DNA of 64,000 bases from Macrocystis pyrifera (GCA_031763025.1 JASSKH010000005.1:9394849-9458848), one strand, 5' to 3'; positions 11,895 through 24,024 are shown, numbered from the stretch's first letter. The notes: generated by a model from the letters alone, not told the origin. Program-made: numbers and translations.

Positions 11895-11990
11895 GTATGG
11901 GCGGGACCACAGGCCGGCGCAGGAGGCCTCATCCAATCCAATACTTACATTAAATGATCCACGGTAGAGAGCCAAAATACTACAGTATTC
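11895..11990 (+). repeat. Direct repeat 1 downstream of the recombinase
   Basis: Nearly identical to 12075-12170, starting in a GGGACC context and running through GCGCAGGAGGCCTCATCC to ACTACAGTATT. The pair begins about 90 bp after the recombinase stop codon and may be part of the element's 3' end. Confidence 0.8.
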
Positions 11991-12074
11991 TTGGGCTTGT
12001 ATACCCAGATCATTTACAGGTACTAACCCCGCGCAGAGTTTGTGATTCGCCACTTTACTCGGCGCGGGGGGAAA

Positions 12075-12170
12075 TACCGGACGGGACCTCTTGCCCGGCG
12101 CAGGAGGCCTCATCCAATCCAATCTTACATTAAATGATCCACGGTAGAGAGCCAGAATACTACAGTATTA
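12075..12170 (+). repeat. Direct repeat 2 downstream of the recombinase
   Basis: Second copy of the roughly 95-bp repeat, 180 bp downstream of the first. Copies differ by only a few bases. A minus-strand frame starting MDWMRPPAP occurs in both but is too short to credit. Confidence 0.8.
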
Positions 12171-12224
12171 TTAATAGTACGAGAGAAGCCTTTGGGTAAG
12201 AGAGCGGAAAGTGTTTCAAGTGTC

Positions 12225-12312
12225 GGATCCACGAGCCGGATGCGAGTGTCCGACCCGCGGGTCAGCAAAAAACAACTCGCGGGTCATGCTGGCCCGACCC
12301 GCGAGTGACCCG
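12225..12312. repeat. GACCCGCGGGTC palindromic copy
   Basis: Several CGCGGGTC and GACCCGCG words in both orientations make a small foldable copy of the GGGTC/GACCC family. Confidence 0.55.
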
Positions 12313-12596
12313 TCGCTTGACATGTCTCCTGATATCTTTGACGCATCACCCGAAGAACATAAATAGGGGTTTCCATACAGAAAGTGAGGCATTTTTTTCT
12401 ACCGGGGATAGGGGTCATATGTCTAGACATGGAGATTTGCCTTGACAGACAGACAGCTTGACATTGATATGTCTCCTGACATCTTTGTCTTGGGGGGTGT
12501 TTTTCTACTTCTTGACGTTTTCCCAGTTTTCGGGTCTGGATTTTCTGCTCGGTGTGTTCCTGGTTTGTTTTTTTTGGGCTGGTTTGGGGACAGTTT

Positions 12597-12836
12597 TCGC
12601 GTATTTTGTCCTGCCTACCCCCCCGCTCAGTGTCGCGGCTGGTCTGGGTGATCGGGCCTCTCATTTGTGGCACAGGACACGTTTCCGGAGTTGTGGGCTG
12701 GGTTGGGGACGGTTTTTTGCGTATTTTGTCCTGCCTACCCCCCCGCTCAGTGTCGGGGCTGGTCTGGGTAATCGAGCCACTCATTTGTGGCATAGGACAC
12801 ATTTCAAGAGTTGTGGACTGGGTTTAGGTAGTTCTT
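12597..12836 (+). repeat. 120-bp tandem duplication, two units
   Basis: The unit beginning GTATTTTGTCCTGCC recurs exactly 120 bp later (12601 and 12721). Because 120 is divisible by three, a long frame stays open through both units with a 40-residue repeat. It has no start context or recognisable domain, so I do not call it a gene. Confidence 0.85.
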
Positions 12837-13014
12837 GGCGTATTCCGTGTTATTTTCTCTTTTTTGACGTACCTTGCCGGCTTCGTTACCTTACCGTTCA
12901 AAGGTGTGGGAGTGGGTTTTGAGGAGCCGTATCTTCTACTCATGTTCTAGCTTGTGGAATCGGGGTTTCCACGAATTCCCCATAATTCTGCATATACGGC
13001 TCATCAGAGTGGGC

Positions 13015-13530
13015 TAGTGTCATAGTACTGCTTCGAATGAGACTGAAAGCCCGGGAATTACCTGGGTTCAGGCACTGGGATCGTATTCGTAGTACTTGGG
13101 AGGCGTATCTTATATGGAAAACCAGGGGTTTTCCCAGCGAGGCACGGGCTTGGCTCCAAGTCTCCGCGTGCACGAAAGGAATAAAGCTGCTCTTCTTCTA
13201 TCTCTAAGCAGACAACAGAGTACCAACAAGTACCGGCTCAAGAGGCAAACCTGTCCAGGGATACAAAGTGTCTCGACCTTGAGAATATGCTGTTTACAGT
13301 AATACTGTCTGCTGTACCTAATATGTTGAGTACCTGATGTTGAGTATTGTCAGTACTGAATACGTAATGAGTACCAGGGTACGCGATGAAATTGAGCATT
13401 GAGCACATTGAGTGTTGAGCATTGGGTGTTGTCCTCGTGCGGCTTGCTCTTGACCGTGCCAGCACCTACCTGCAGTGTGTCGGGAACGATCCCTGGAAGC
13501 GAAGCAGGAAAGCAGGCAGCGGTCCGAAAA
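13015..13530 (+). pseudogene. Relic of ABC1-kinase introns, collinear with the other copy
   Basis: 13015-13085 matches 25865-25935 through AATTACCTGGGTTCAGGCACT. 13320-13440 is a TTGAGTATTGAG minisatellite like that at 28445-28650, and in both places it is followed by GTCCTCGTGC(G/T)GCTTG. These matches keep the order seen in the kinase gene, so the relic extends from exon 1 to exon 4. The segment corresponding to exon 3 is missing, since only about 235 bp separate the two intron matches here. Confidence 0.6.
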
Positions 13531-13779
13531 CGAATTACTGGGTCCAGGAACGGATTTCCACTGAATGCATTGATCCGACAACGGAGTGATGGAACGAGCC
13601 GTCTCACTGCCTGTCTGTGCACTATATATACAGTACCTACACTCACCTGTAGCTCGTTTCACATATACTAAATTTCATCACGTTTTCTGTCGTTTAATGA
13701 CTCTCCCTACCCCCCCTACTCCCCTCCGCAAAATTCGAATTAAACAGGTGAGATGACATGCATCGCGGCATCTGGACGC

Positions 13780-13866
13780 TACATATATTTATCAAGCTGA
13801 TGGGGCACTCTATCACCTCTCCCCGACCCTGTTTCCCGCAAAGTGGGTCGATCAGTGAACAAGTCG
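13780..13866 (+). pseudogene. Relic of ABC1-kinase exon 4
   Basis: This resembles 29016-29100. ATCAAGCTG(AT)GGGGCA, CCTC(T)CCCCGACC and TGTTTCCCGCA(A)AG are shared, in the order of the exon encoding the conserved KLGQ block. The acceptor CAG has become CAT, indels break the frame, and the donor GTGAGT has become GTGGGT. The exon is clearly dead. A nearby minus-strand frame is only its shadow. Confidence 0.7.
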
Positions 13867-14204
13867 ACCACGAATAGCGAACGATGCAATACCTGGCAAC
13901 CAAAATAAACCATTAAAAATATAAAGTAGCGATTACATAGTAAGATGTAGGAAGGAGTAAAGACAACACATAGAGTAGCGTAGATAAAGCATCAAAGGAA
14001 GTAGACATAGAAGAGAGATAGGCCTTGTGCATAGGTTTCCTTTGTGTCCGGGTATGTCTTCTTTCAGGAATGTTTTGATTGATCAACGGTGAAGCTCATG
14101 CTGCACATTGTCGGATGGCTAGCCTAACAATAATAATAGTGATTGGGTGAGTAAAGTGGACGATCTAAAGGGAGAGAGTGAAGAGGGGAGGACGCGGTGG
14201 CGGG

Positions 14205-14235
<31 letters not shown>

Positions 14236-14633
14236 AGCAAGGACAGAGAGAAGTGGGGAGAGAGAGGGGGGGGGTGGTTGTTCGTGGCAGCACGGTGTAA
14301 TGGAGGCGATCTCCGCCGTGGCGGGGAAGGAAGGGAAAGAGGAACTCACTCGATGTTCTTGACTTGCAGTCGGAAAAGGCCAGTACCAGGAAGCGCGAAG
14401 AAGCAAGTAACACAAAGTTGTTCTGCTGCTGCTAACACTGTTGCTGTATTCATAATCGACCATATAATAATTTCGATTGTATCCTTAAAGAAGGTTACAC
14501 CCGGTACATTCTTACAGCAATAGTGTAAAAGTGAAAGAACACTGGGTGGTCACAAAAAATATTTTCGTTGCTGCTCCCTGCCGTAGATTGTTATTGACGC
14601 CCGGGGGCTAGAGAGGAGGGCGGGGTGGCATAG
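13867..14633. other. Spacer with a 29-G run
   Basis: A run of 29 G occupies 14207-14235, flanked by G/A-rich sequence. The word CACATTGTCGGATGGC at 14104-14119 also occurs near 10390. No gene is recognised. Confidence 0.4.
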
Positions 14634-15019
14634 GTGACCCGACTCCACCCGGACGGAACGAACGACCTGAAGTACTCGCGTACGGCACGGGGCCGAGAAG
14701 GCAGTCACAGAGGCTCATCTATCCCTTCGCACGCGCTAGACGATGAAGATGACAACATCAACGACGCCGTCGACAACGCAGATAAATGGCGTGATGTGGT
14801 GGCGTTCTCACCCGTTGCAGCTAATGTTCGCGTCCGCATGACGCACCGGACGGCCGGGGTGTTCTGTCTCCCCCGACACGGCCGCGGAGTTTGCCTCGTC
14901 TGCCTCAGCTGCACATCTACCTGCCGAGGGTGACCCACCACCCACCACCAAGAAAGAGCTCAAACTCGACCTTGAACTTAGTAAGGCGTTTGTCCTCCGA
15001 CGAGGGCGGTCTGAACGAT
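14634..15019 (+). other. Coding-like stretch of unknown identity
   Basis: One frame is open from 14634 to 14933 with an acidic patch (DDEDDN, about residues 37-42). Another frame is open over about 14868-15018 with a Lys/Leu/Asp-rich end (KKELKLDLELSK) and a stop at 15016-15018. Composition is more protein-like than its surroundings, and the two may be parts of one disrupted or spliced exon. I recognise no family and assign no function. Confidence 0.25.
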
Positions 15020-16855
15020 GAGCTCGACAACGGCGGGGCGCGATGGTGATGGAGGGGGCTGGAGAGAACAACACTGCCGCTGCAACATAATTATAAGGGA
15101 AGGCCGCGACGAAATCAGCGGGGGGGGAGCAGAATGCAGAGCGGTAGCCAGGGCAGTGGCTACAGTAAAGTAGGTGGTAGCGGCAGCGGTAGCACCTAAA
15201 TTTTATGACGTTTCCCCACTCGGGAGGCTTTCTACCCCACCCAACAACCGACTTCGATAAAAATTTAAAAGCTAAGCCCGATACACAAGTCCGCGGGGTA
15301 GAAATTTCATGATCAATGATGAAAAAATACAAATATTTTTTGTAGGAACGTTGTTGCGTAATTCGACTGAAACCGCATTTCATTTTTATTCTATTTTTGA
15401 AAAATCCCGCTGTTTATTCTTCCACGAGCTCGCTTTTCGGATATTTCGTCACTGTTTGATCACCCTACAGCCAACAACACCAACCAAACCATCCCAGTAG
15501 AGGCCTTGGCTGAGACATGAAGAGTGTGGCTTTCTTATTATGGTGGTTTCATGCCCAAACACCAAGCCCAGCGTATAGGAGAGTGAGATGAAAACGGCTC
15601 GAATACGCCGTATAGCGCGGCTGCCGCAAGCGTTCGTAGATACTCAGTTTTCCACACTTCTCTGGGGATAGAGGACGCTAGGAATTGGCCCAGTCCAGTT
15701 TATTCGACTTTTTTTCAGAAGGATCCTAAGATGTAGGGTAGCTCCTCAGAATCGGAGCTCCGTCAGCTTGATCTCAAAACGTCCAGCCCGTAACGAAGCA
15801 CGCCAACGGTAGCGGTAGCATTATAGCGGTAGCGGCAGCGGCATCGGTAGGCATGTGGTAGCAATAGCAATTGCCTTAGCGTAAGCTAGCGGCTGAAGCG
15901 TGTTCTGGTTTCCCAGGGTTTCTGTTGCCTCGCCTGAGGAGGGCGCTCGGACGCTGGAGACAAAGTATAGCGCCATTTTTAACTGGTCACAAGATCTTCG
16001 TCCCTTGCCGTACAAGCGCGACGTCAGATATCCTAAGATCTCATCGGTAGGATCTCGGTACGATCCTTCGTCGACGGGGCAATCATGATATTGACCCGAG
16101 ACCATCTGGTGTATGACGAGATGCGTCGCTCGACTTTAGTCACTCATATATCGTTCGTCAGACTCGTCGTCGAGTCTGCCTTTCAGACCCCTGGCGTGTG
16201 CACACGCGGCGCATTTAAGGAAGAAACTGCTATGCTGTAGCCCTCAAGTCGAACCTGGTATCGTTCCCATATGTGTGCGATTTTGAGTTAGAAGTACGGC
16301 AAACGCTTGATCGCATTCATTCACGCGCAGGAACTTTTGTGGAAACTGTCTGTCAAACGAAAACGCGTGATATATTCAACATTTTACCCCAAACGACTGA
16401 TGTTGGCCGATTTTGGTCGGTCTTGGATTTTTTTTTTTCTCGACGCATAGTTACGTAACTACTTGAAGTTAGTATATAAACATAGTTTATTTTTCACGCT
16501 CACTAATTCCTCTTGTCTTTACGGTCACAAGAAAATGGTTGCATTATCTGAAAAACTAAAGAAAGCGTTAGTCGTACTATACACGTTACCAGGTTTTATG
16601 TTGGAAAAATTATAGCAGCACCGGACGGACCATACTTATACTCGTAAATAGTAGTCTGAAAGGTGTTAAAAATATGACATTTCTTCAATGCTGGTTTCGG
16701 CTCGTGTGTCTCGCGAGGCTGCGTGTCCGCCGCGTGAAGTTTCGTGTCTGCCGCGTGAGTTGAGAGTGGTGCTCTTTTTGGTGGCAGGCGGTGCTCAGTA
16801 GTCGACGGTGCGGCAAAGCGCTGTCTTCCTGTCCGCGCGTATGATGAGAGCCAAC
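15020..16855. other. Spacer with AGCGGT microsatellite, no gene recognised
   Basis: A degenerate AGCGGT repeat lies at 15806-15870 with a weaker patch at 15175-15200. The rest is AT-rich unique-looking sequence with short open frames only. Confidence 0.35.
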
Positions 16856-17176
16856 AGCAATGGCACCCACGAGGCAGCTACATAGTAACCCCCCATTGCT
16901 GTCTCTTGAAGTGTCCACACCAGAAAATGAATCAATTTATTCGACGCTGTCATCCACATGCAAGAAAGTCCGTCTCACAAGCGGTTCTCAGTAAAGGATC
17001 CAGCTAACCCTTTATGAAACTCGCTTCACGGTGCTTCGCGCTTGGTGCTAGCGATGTCCGCCTGGTCGGGTAAAAACCCGAAGTGCTCCGTCCTGGCATT
17101 GTAGGGATGCGAGGGTCTATGAACGTATGACTACGGCCATGCACGATAATGAGTACACCCCCCCCCCCCCCCCCCA
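16856..17176 (+). mobile_element. SINE-like poly(C) retroposon, 5'-truncated copy
   Basis: Carries the shared 3' part of the repeat: GGCACCCACGAGGCAG, GCTGTCATCC, GCGGTTCTCAG, GTAGGGATGCGAGGGTCTA and GACTACGGCCATGCA. It ends ATGAGTACA followed by a run of 19 C. The 5' third of the element is missing. Confidence 0.85.
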
Positions 17177-17690
17177 ACCCCAAACCCGTGCGGTTTCGAG
17201 TGCTGGGCATGATCCGTCCGGTTCGCGTGAGAGAGGAATAGGCTGTCATTTTTAAAGCTAATTATTACGCTATCGCCCCCGCCGCCGCCGCCGATTGTCC
17301 GTGCCCCTGCACAACCTTTTTCCCTACCGATGCTTCCGAGAAAAATATTTACAGTACGAGTACACTATCACAACATATACAAAACGTAAACGTCCAACGT
17401 CCCTGTCCATTCCGCAGCACTCGAGAAAATCGCTAAATATGCGCGCGTTGTCTACGGAACGATCAACAACACTGTAGGCAGTGATTCGAAGCCCGGTCGC
17501 GCAAGATTCAAAAGTGCCGTGTAAGTATTGCTCCACCAGCGTCGGCAAAAACAGTCACCGCCTTGGTTTTGGGCCTTTTGAATGCGAGGGGGGGGGTGGG
17601 GGGGGGGGTAGTTGGAAGTATTTCCCGGCCGGGCCACCGAAAGGGCGCCGGTTAGGGGCTCCTTTTACATCAATGACAGAGGAGACAACC
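17177..17690. other. Spacer with G-runs, nothing recognised
   Basis: Contains a CCG microsatellite at 17277-17293 and an interrupted G-run at 17588-17609. Short frames only. Confidence 0.35.
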
Positions 17691-17870
17691 ACCACCACCG
17701 CCGCTGCTGCTGCTAAGTCTGCTACTACTGCTCCTGCTACTGCTGCTCCTGCTACTGCTGCTCCTGTTACTGCTCCTGTAGCTACTTCTGCTACTGCTAC
17801 TGCTGCTGCTGCTCCTGCTACTGCTGCCACTGCTGCCGCCGCTGCTGTTGCGCCTCTGCTGCTGTATTGT
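17691..17870 (+). repeat. GCT/ACT trinucleotide-rich tract
   Basis: Imperfect GCT, ACT and CCT units encode Ala/Thr or Ser runs in all overlapping frames. It lies downstream of RING gene B and has no recognisable coding role. Confidence 0.75.
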
Positions 17871-17919
17871 CGGCGTCAACCTCCGGAAGGAGAGTGCGGC
17901 GCTGGGCTAAGGGTCGCCG

Positions 17920-18438
17920 CGACAAGACCTCCGGTGGGTGCAATCATACAGCTTCCCCTCTCAAATGAATTCCGCGTGACCACCACAAGCAAACCCCTTC
18001 TTCGTCATCGCACGTGGACACGCCCTTCGGCACCACGCGCGGACACACTCTTCGGCCTGCCGACGGCGGTCACGGCGGTAGTACACCTCTACCGTGCGTG
18101 CACACCCTGGAATGTCGAGGGTATACCCTCCGACAAACGCATTGCCCGCAATCGAAAGACTCCATGGCGCAACACGAAAAAAGTAAAGTGCTGTGGCGCC
18201 TGGTCTTCAAAGTTCGCCCCCTTCGCGACAATATAGACGCTTCTGGAACAGCCCCCATCCACGGTCGTTGCACGTACAAAATATAATATTACCATCATGA
18301 TGGCATACTTCGGTTGCTCTATGACCCCCGCAAAGGCGAGGGGCTGACCATTGGCTGACCTAGGGACCAACAAAACTAGTACGATTTCACCACCGCTACG
18401 CAGAGAGGAAGAACAGCCGTAACCTGCCATTGCTCCAA
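17920..18438. repeat. Copy 2 of the duplicated 3' flank of the RING genes
   Basis: Parallels the first 800 bp of the window (AAGACCTCC...GGGTGCAATC near 17925; CCCATCCACGG...TTGCACG near 18257). It defines the far side of the duplication that produced genes A and B. Confidence 0.55.
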
Positions 18439-19588
18439 TCAAAGTACTCTGTGCTTGCACTGGGGACACGAGCCGCAAGTAAGCAGCCATTTCTTGATGC
18501 AGGCGGTGTGGTACAGGTGGACGCACGGCAGGCGCGTCACAACCTCCTTCGCACAGAATTCATCGAGACAGATGCAGCACAGCCGCGCGTCGTCTTTTGT
18601 CCGCTAGGCGTGCCAGCGAGCTCGCGCCCAGCGTCTCCTCCGGGAGCGCTGCGATCGCCGTCGCCGAAGCCGGCCTCGGACCGCAGCCCTCCTGCCCTTC
18701 CCCCACAATTCCTGCCGCCATGCCCTGCACGACCTCTAACACCACTGCGTCCGAGAACCCCATCTCCCGCATGTGCTGCGTCAGCTCCAACCATTCGGTG
18801 TCGCGCGCCGCGGCCAACGGCCTCTCCCGCCTCGTGAGGCTAAACGCCATGCGCCTCTGCCGAACCGGGGCTTCCGGGCCGTGTCCAACACGAACGTCGC
18901 CGGTCCCAGCGGGGGCTACATTGCCGCTCGCCGCCCCGGCTGACTGCTGGCGCTCGCGCTGAGACAGGAGGTCGTCGCCACGGTTGTTCCCGATAAGGGT
19001 GTCGCGGGAAGTGCGGTCGCGCGGACGTTCTTCCCGCGGCATGAGCGCGCCGCACAAGGCGCAACGCGACGCCCGGTGGTCGTTGAGGAAGGTACAAGCT
19101 CTGCACGCCTGCTCTGTGTGGCCGGCCGTGTCGGCGGTGGCGGCGTCAGCAGCGGCAGAGGCGGCGGCGGGGGCGGAGGCAGACGAAGCACCGCACATGT
19201 CGCAACTCGACAACTGACCATCGTTGAGAAAGGTGCACTCTTTGCACGCCCACTCCGTCTGACCAACGGCGGCGGAGGCGGCAGTGATGTCAGTTGTGTC
19301 GCCGGTGGCGGCGGCGGTGGCGGCGGTGTCGTCGGTGGCGGCGGCAGCGGCGGCAGAGGTTCCTCCGGGAGAAAGCACGGCCGGGGAGAAGGAGGGCGAC
19401 TCAGGGTCACCCGGAAGCGGCGGTGACGGCGGTGGGGATGGGAATTGGATCAGGGATGGGGATGCGCATGAAGATGAACGTGGCGCCAGCGCATGCGCCG
19501 GAGGCTGCAGCGCGGGCGAGGGCGGCGGCGATGATCTGGGGGATAGGCCGCACCGCACGCTGTGCACCTGATGGTTGATGATCGGTAC
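18439..19588 (-). pseudogene. RanBP2 zinc-finger and RING-H2 protein (gene B), frameshifted
   Basis: Paralogue of gene A. It has two RanBP2-type fingers: CKECTFLND...CDMCG (plus about 19195-19260) and CRACTFLND...CALCG (about 19040-19110). These precede a conserved TEWLELTQHMREMGFS block (about 18775-18815) also present in gene A. The RING-H2 (CCICLDEF, CVHLYHTAC, CPQC) is encoded at 18440-18580 but in a different frame. A run of four T on the plus strand (18595-18598) has one base too many, and the upstream frame stops about 35 bases later. Removing one A on the coding strand would restore the frame, so this is either a recent lesion or a sequencing error. The exon starts at a CAG/GTACC junction identical in type to gene A. 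All eight zinc ligands of the RING are still present, which argues for recent loss or error. Confidence 0.75.
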
Positions 19589-20095
19589 CTGTCCACACAA
19601 GCGCAATAATTTTTTCACGAGAGGACACACACGGAGGTCGATGGGCGGGGGAGGTGGAGGATGAGTGAGCGGCCGTTGAAAAACGCAGGGCGGGAGGGTG
19701 GGGGCGGGGGGGCGATAAGGTCAACACCTTACGCGGTTTGACTCTTTGGTACCTTCTGTAAAACTTTCCACCTCTGAATTCACGCAGTAGTCTCCGAAGC
19801 ATAGGTTTTGATGTCGGAAAAGGGTTACGTAAGAGCAATATTTTTTTCGAAGTTATATGCAGCTTTGCCGGGGAGTGAAGGCAATATTCGGGAGCGAATG
19901 ATGTGGACGCTCGCCCCTTCTGCACGCCCTTCTGCAACGGCCACACCGAACGGAACGAAATTGACACGACCACCCCCGCTTGGTCTACTTCGAATCGGGC
20001 TGCGTGTACGGCAGCACTACATGCGTTGGGCGGCAGAAATAGGGGGTTGTAGTCCGCCGGATGCCGGCATTCCCCCCGGACACTGGCATTCCACC
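19589..20095. other. Region upstream of RING gene B
   Basis: The missing first exon(s) of gene B should lie at or beyond this stretch on the minus strand. I could not identify a start codon or donor with confidence. Confidence 0.3.
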
Positions 20096-20165
20096 GCAAC
20101 CACACCGACAACGACGACGATGATGACAGCAGCAGCAACGACCACAACAACGACCACGACCACTA
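20096..20165 (+). repeat. CAACGA-type microsatellite
   Basis: Imperfect CGACGA, CAACGA and ACCACGAC units. A longer related tract lies at 20440-20620. Confidence 0.7.
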
Positions 20166-20439
20166 GGGTGTTTTTGCAAATAATTTGGTTGGGTTGGGCT
20201 TCTTGTTGTAGGTTTCCTATACAATAGCACTTCCAACCCACGAAAAATGAATCGCTGTTGGAAACAGTGACTAAAATGACGTTTTTAAGCTACAGTGAGT
20301 ATTCGAGGGTGGGATAGCTCGGTGGATTGGTTAGCAAACGGAGCAACTTCTGATTCACCCGTTCAACCAAACAGCTCCTCACGTTTGTCGGTTTCCAAAA
20401 TGTTTACAACCCAAGCAAATTGGATTATCGAAAACACAC

Positions 20440-20620
20440 TACTACAACGACAAGTCGACAACTACAACGACAACGACAACGACTGCGATCACGACGACGA
20501 CCACTACAACGACCACGACCACCACAACGACCACTACAGGGGGAGCAACAACTGCAACGGCCACGACCACGTCGACAATGACGACAACAACAATGCCCAC
20601 AAAAGTAACACCGACATTGA
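20440..20620 (+). repeat. CAACGAC microsatellite tract
   Basis: Imperfect CAACGAC, CACGACCAC and ACAACGAC units over about 180 bp. Asp/Asn-, Thr/Thr- and Val-rich frames here are artefacts. Confidence 0.8.
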
Positions 20621-23600
20621 CAACGATAGCGACAGTGGGTCTCGTGCGGCGATGGCGCTTGCGCACGGCACTTCTGCAGCCAGCACACAGCAATGGTACA
20701 TGGTAAATGTAATTACCACAGTAGTTTACCCAATACCCTCCGCTCTACTTGGTAGTAGCGTACCTGGTACAGATTATCAATTAAATCCCGTATAGAGTAT
20801 ATGTTGAATGATTGTTTTCCTGTACGGAGGGATAGCGACGAGATGGGCTGTCTCTCCTTAGATTTTGGAACCCACCTTGACGTCCGCGCAACTTCTCAAC
20901 ATTTTTTCTCCGATAATACACCCGACCCATGCTTCCATTCATTTACGAGCTTCTATAAGGTGATCATAGCGGTGGCAGCGTGCACAACAGGTGCTACACA
21001 CCGTACGAATATACCTCCCGCGACACCTACTGTAGGTACTGTTTTTTACCTTCTTGGTTATTACCGCATGTTTCAGGACCCTGCCGATCGATGTACTCCT
21101 ACACTTAAACACATGCGGCATGCGGAGTGCTCCCTCGTAAATTTGGCAGGGAGCGATGGTTGTATAGGACGCATATATTTGTGTGTTCGATCGCATGGGA
21201 ATTTTGGGTTTAGTGTGTTTTTGGGTGCTGCCAATCGTACATACGTATATACGCACTGTTCTTTCGTCCTCCTTGAAGGCGAGCTCGTTTCGCCCTTTTT
21301 TTGTTTTGAGGCTTCGAACCTGTTAGGGCTGACTCTCACTGCTTGCTCCTGCTGTGTCGCCGGTGTGTGATGATCTGCTCCGGGACCAAGGCAGTGTACG
21401 TATTGGTGACCACAGTGGGATTTGTGCCCAAGACTACGGACAGATCGCGACTGATCTGCTGAGGGCTGCGAGTGCTTTGTCTGTCGTCTATTTTAGTGTC
21501 TCAGATAGCAGCTGCGATTGTATGCTACTAGCTGCCAAGCGGCAAACTAACAGTAGCGAAAGATATTTGACTGCGTGGTATTAACAGTCCATGGTCTCGT
21601 CAGACTCGCCCTCGGGTGCTTCAAGCGAATTGAGTGACCGACCTCGACTCAACCTGCAGCTTACGGGAATAATTCGATTGAAAAACCCGGGGGCATCAAG
21701 AAGGTAATCAATCGTCAGTCAGCTGACAGCGACACGCGGTCGCGGCAAGAGTGTCACGTTCAATTCAAGCTCCTACGGGCCGTCGGACAAATATCGGCGC
21801 AAAGCCAGCCCGCGCAACGAAATGCTTCGCAAAGCCAAGCCGACTACCAAGACGCCGAGTAACTAGACCGCCTGACGCAAGCGGGACTCTAACTCTGGAG
21901 GGTAGTGTGGCGGTTGGCCAAGTATCACAAAGACCGGGGTTGGACCATCACGAAGGCTTGAGGGGGCTCGCGCCGGTTACCTCAGACTGGTTCGGAGAGT
22001 AGGAACACTAAAATGGGTCCGCCGTACAAAGGATAGCGAACGCGGTTATTTCGATGGCGTAACCACAAAAAATATCGGTAGATCTACTACTGTTGCAAAC
22101 CGAGGACGGAGAAGTGTTAGCGTTGCCAAATAGCAAGCATCACTCCTCAAGCGAGCACCCGATCTCGTTTAAACGTTTGAATAAATATGATACCAGTAGC
22201 GATGCTGGCCCTATGTGTGGAATATACCAATGGGCTGCTGCTGCTGCAACTGCTGCGAATCTCCGTGCCGCACCAACTTTGACCTTCTAGAAAAACCCAG
22301 CAGCCTCGAGCTTGGAATCGGCGAATGGGTAGAATAGGAATCGGCCAATGGACTGCCTCTTTTAACCTAGAAAAGTATAGCTAGCAGCAACCCTGGCTTT
22401 TATGACTCGTGACCGCCCCGGGACTGTCGGCAAACGCTTAGCGCGCGACGGCCACGACTCGGCGCTGCGTGAGGCCAAGTGTCCCACTGGTTGTGTTACC
22501 TACCCTCTTTGGCCATGCGGCAAGGCGGCGCTGAAACGCTCTGGACCGCGAGACCACGACAGGCAGACAGACACGTTTTCAGATCTGTATTACAGGGACA
22601 TAGATATTATACTTTGAGGTAGGTGAGTATCATAGTGGTTTGTTCACATCTTGAAGGAAGCTGACATCAGCGGTCGTTTGTTATTATGTCTCTTGCCCTC
22701 TGACCATGTATCGTGCATGTTCCAGTCCGATATAAATCGACTGTCCTATGATATCGCAGCATGCCATGTGCCCAGGCGAGAAAGCAAAAATAAAAGGAAC
22801 ATGCTGAGGCTTCCATACCTGGTATACAACCCCCCCAAAACAGACGGATAGAGTAGATGGATGTTTGTACCCGCACGAAATCAGATGCTCGTGACGCACA
22901 CCGAATCTGTTGCGATACGCCTGGGGTCGGAAGAACGAGCAACATCGGAAGGACACCCGCTCGCCGATTTCGGGGCGAGCCGCCAAGAGTTCGGCGAGCT
23001 CTGCTATATCTGACAGAATGGCCTATTCGGCATCCTCTCATCTGATGAGGAACGGCGGGCTGCTTTTTTAAACGTTTGCTTTTGAAGAGGGTAGAGCGCC
23101 TGACAAACGAGAGAGACGGCGATAAAGATAACCTATGAATACACACCGTGTGTATGGACTAAAATTATGTTGTCAGTCCGAATGGAAGCGCTCAAGAACA
23201 ACCTCTCACCTCCCAATCTGACGTTCGTCAAACATTAGAGAGCCGCAAGGGCTACTATACTCCAGGGGATAGGAGAAGGAGCGGGCGGGCGTTTCTTATA
23301 AACGCACCACCCACCTTGCAGTGCAGTAGCACAGCAGCAGTACTTGTACCGCCGTAGCTATAGGCTTGCCGCCGCGGAAATCTTACCACACGTACATGCC
23401 ATGCTACGTACTACTCCGGGGTGCAGGGGGGGCGTGTGGATCCTGTTCCGAGTTGGTTTGCCTAATACAACTATTAATACGAGTTTCCACCGTGGATGCA
23501 GACGCCGAAATTATCACAAATTCCATGCTTCTAGTACCGAGGTGCGGGTGGCGTTTCGCAATTCACTCTGGGTCCACACAGGCGTCCTTCCTGAAGGGCA

Positions 23601-24024
23601 TGTATTACTGAGCGGGCAGCGTTGTGGACAAAACCCCTTGCACTGCTGTATGAATCTGTATGATTTCGTCTGCCAAAATATACAGCGCACATTTCCATCC
23701 AATAACTTGCTGGATACCTCGTGACGCGTGTTCACATCGACTTCAGCTTTGTACGTGGACCGCAGAAGATTCAAACTTCTACTACTAGTACCACTGCTGC
23801 TGAGGTACGGGCATCGTGTGTGCGTGGATACGAGCGCGCACGAGTACAACAGCGGTTTTAGAGTCGGTACGTACTCGTGCTGCTGCAGCTGGATGTGCGC
23901 GTACGTATGTACAAGCAGTCGAAACACGAAATAATCCAATCAGGTGCTACGAGTATTTGTTAACAAAAACAAATAACCGATCCATTGCCGGTACGAGTAC
24001 GAAGTACACGTCCCGAAGAGATCG
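20621..24024. other. Spacer upstream of the ABC1 kinase, no gene recognised
   Basis: Several frames of 60-190 codons are open (for example 20801-21370 plus strand) but none carries a recognisable domain. TACCAGGTA-like words appear near 20762. It includes the divergent interval between RING gene B and the kinase. Confidence 0.35.

Noticed and set aside
12448-12922. 154-codon frame with a 40-residue repeat
   Set aside because: The repeat is explained by a 120-bp tandem DNA duplication; codon use and composition are not protein-like.
13694-13903. Minus-strand frame across the exon-4 relic
   Set aside because: The similarity to the kinase exon is on the plus strand; the minus frame is incidental.
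20305-20380. tRNA-like stretch with GGGATAGCTCGGTGG and CCCGTTCAACC
   Set aside because: The D and T arms do not pair with proper spacing and no acceptor stem forms; at most a decayed tRNA-derived repeat.
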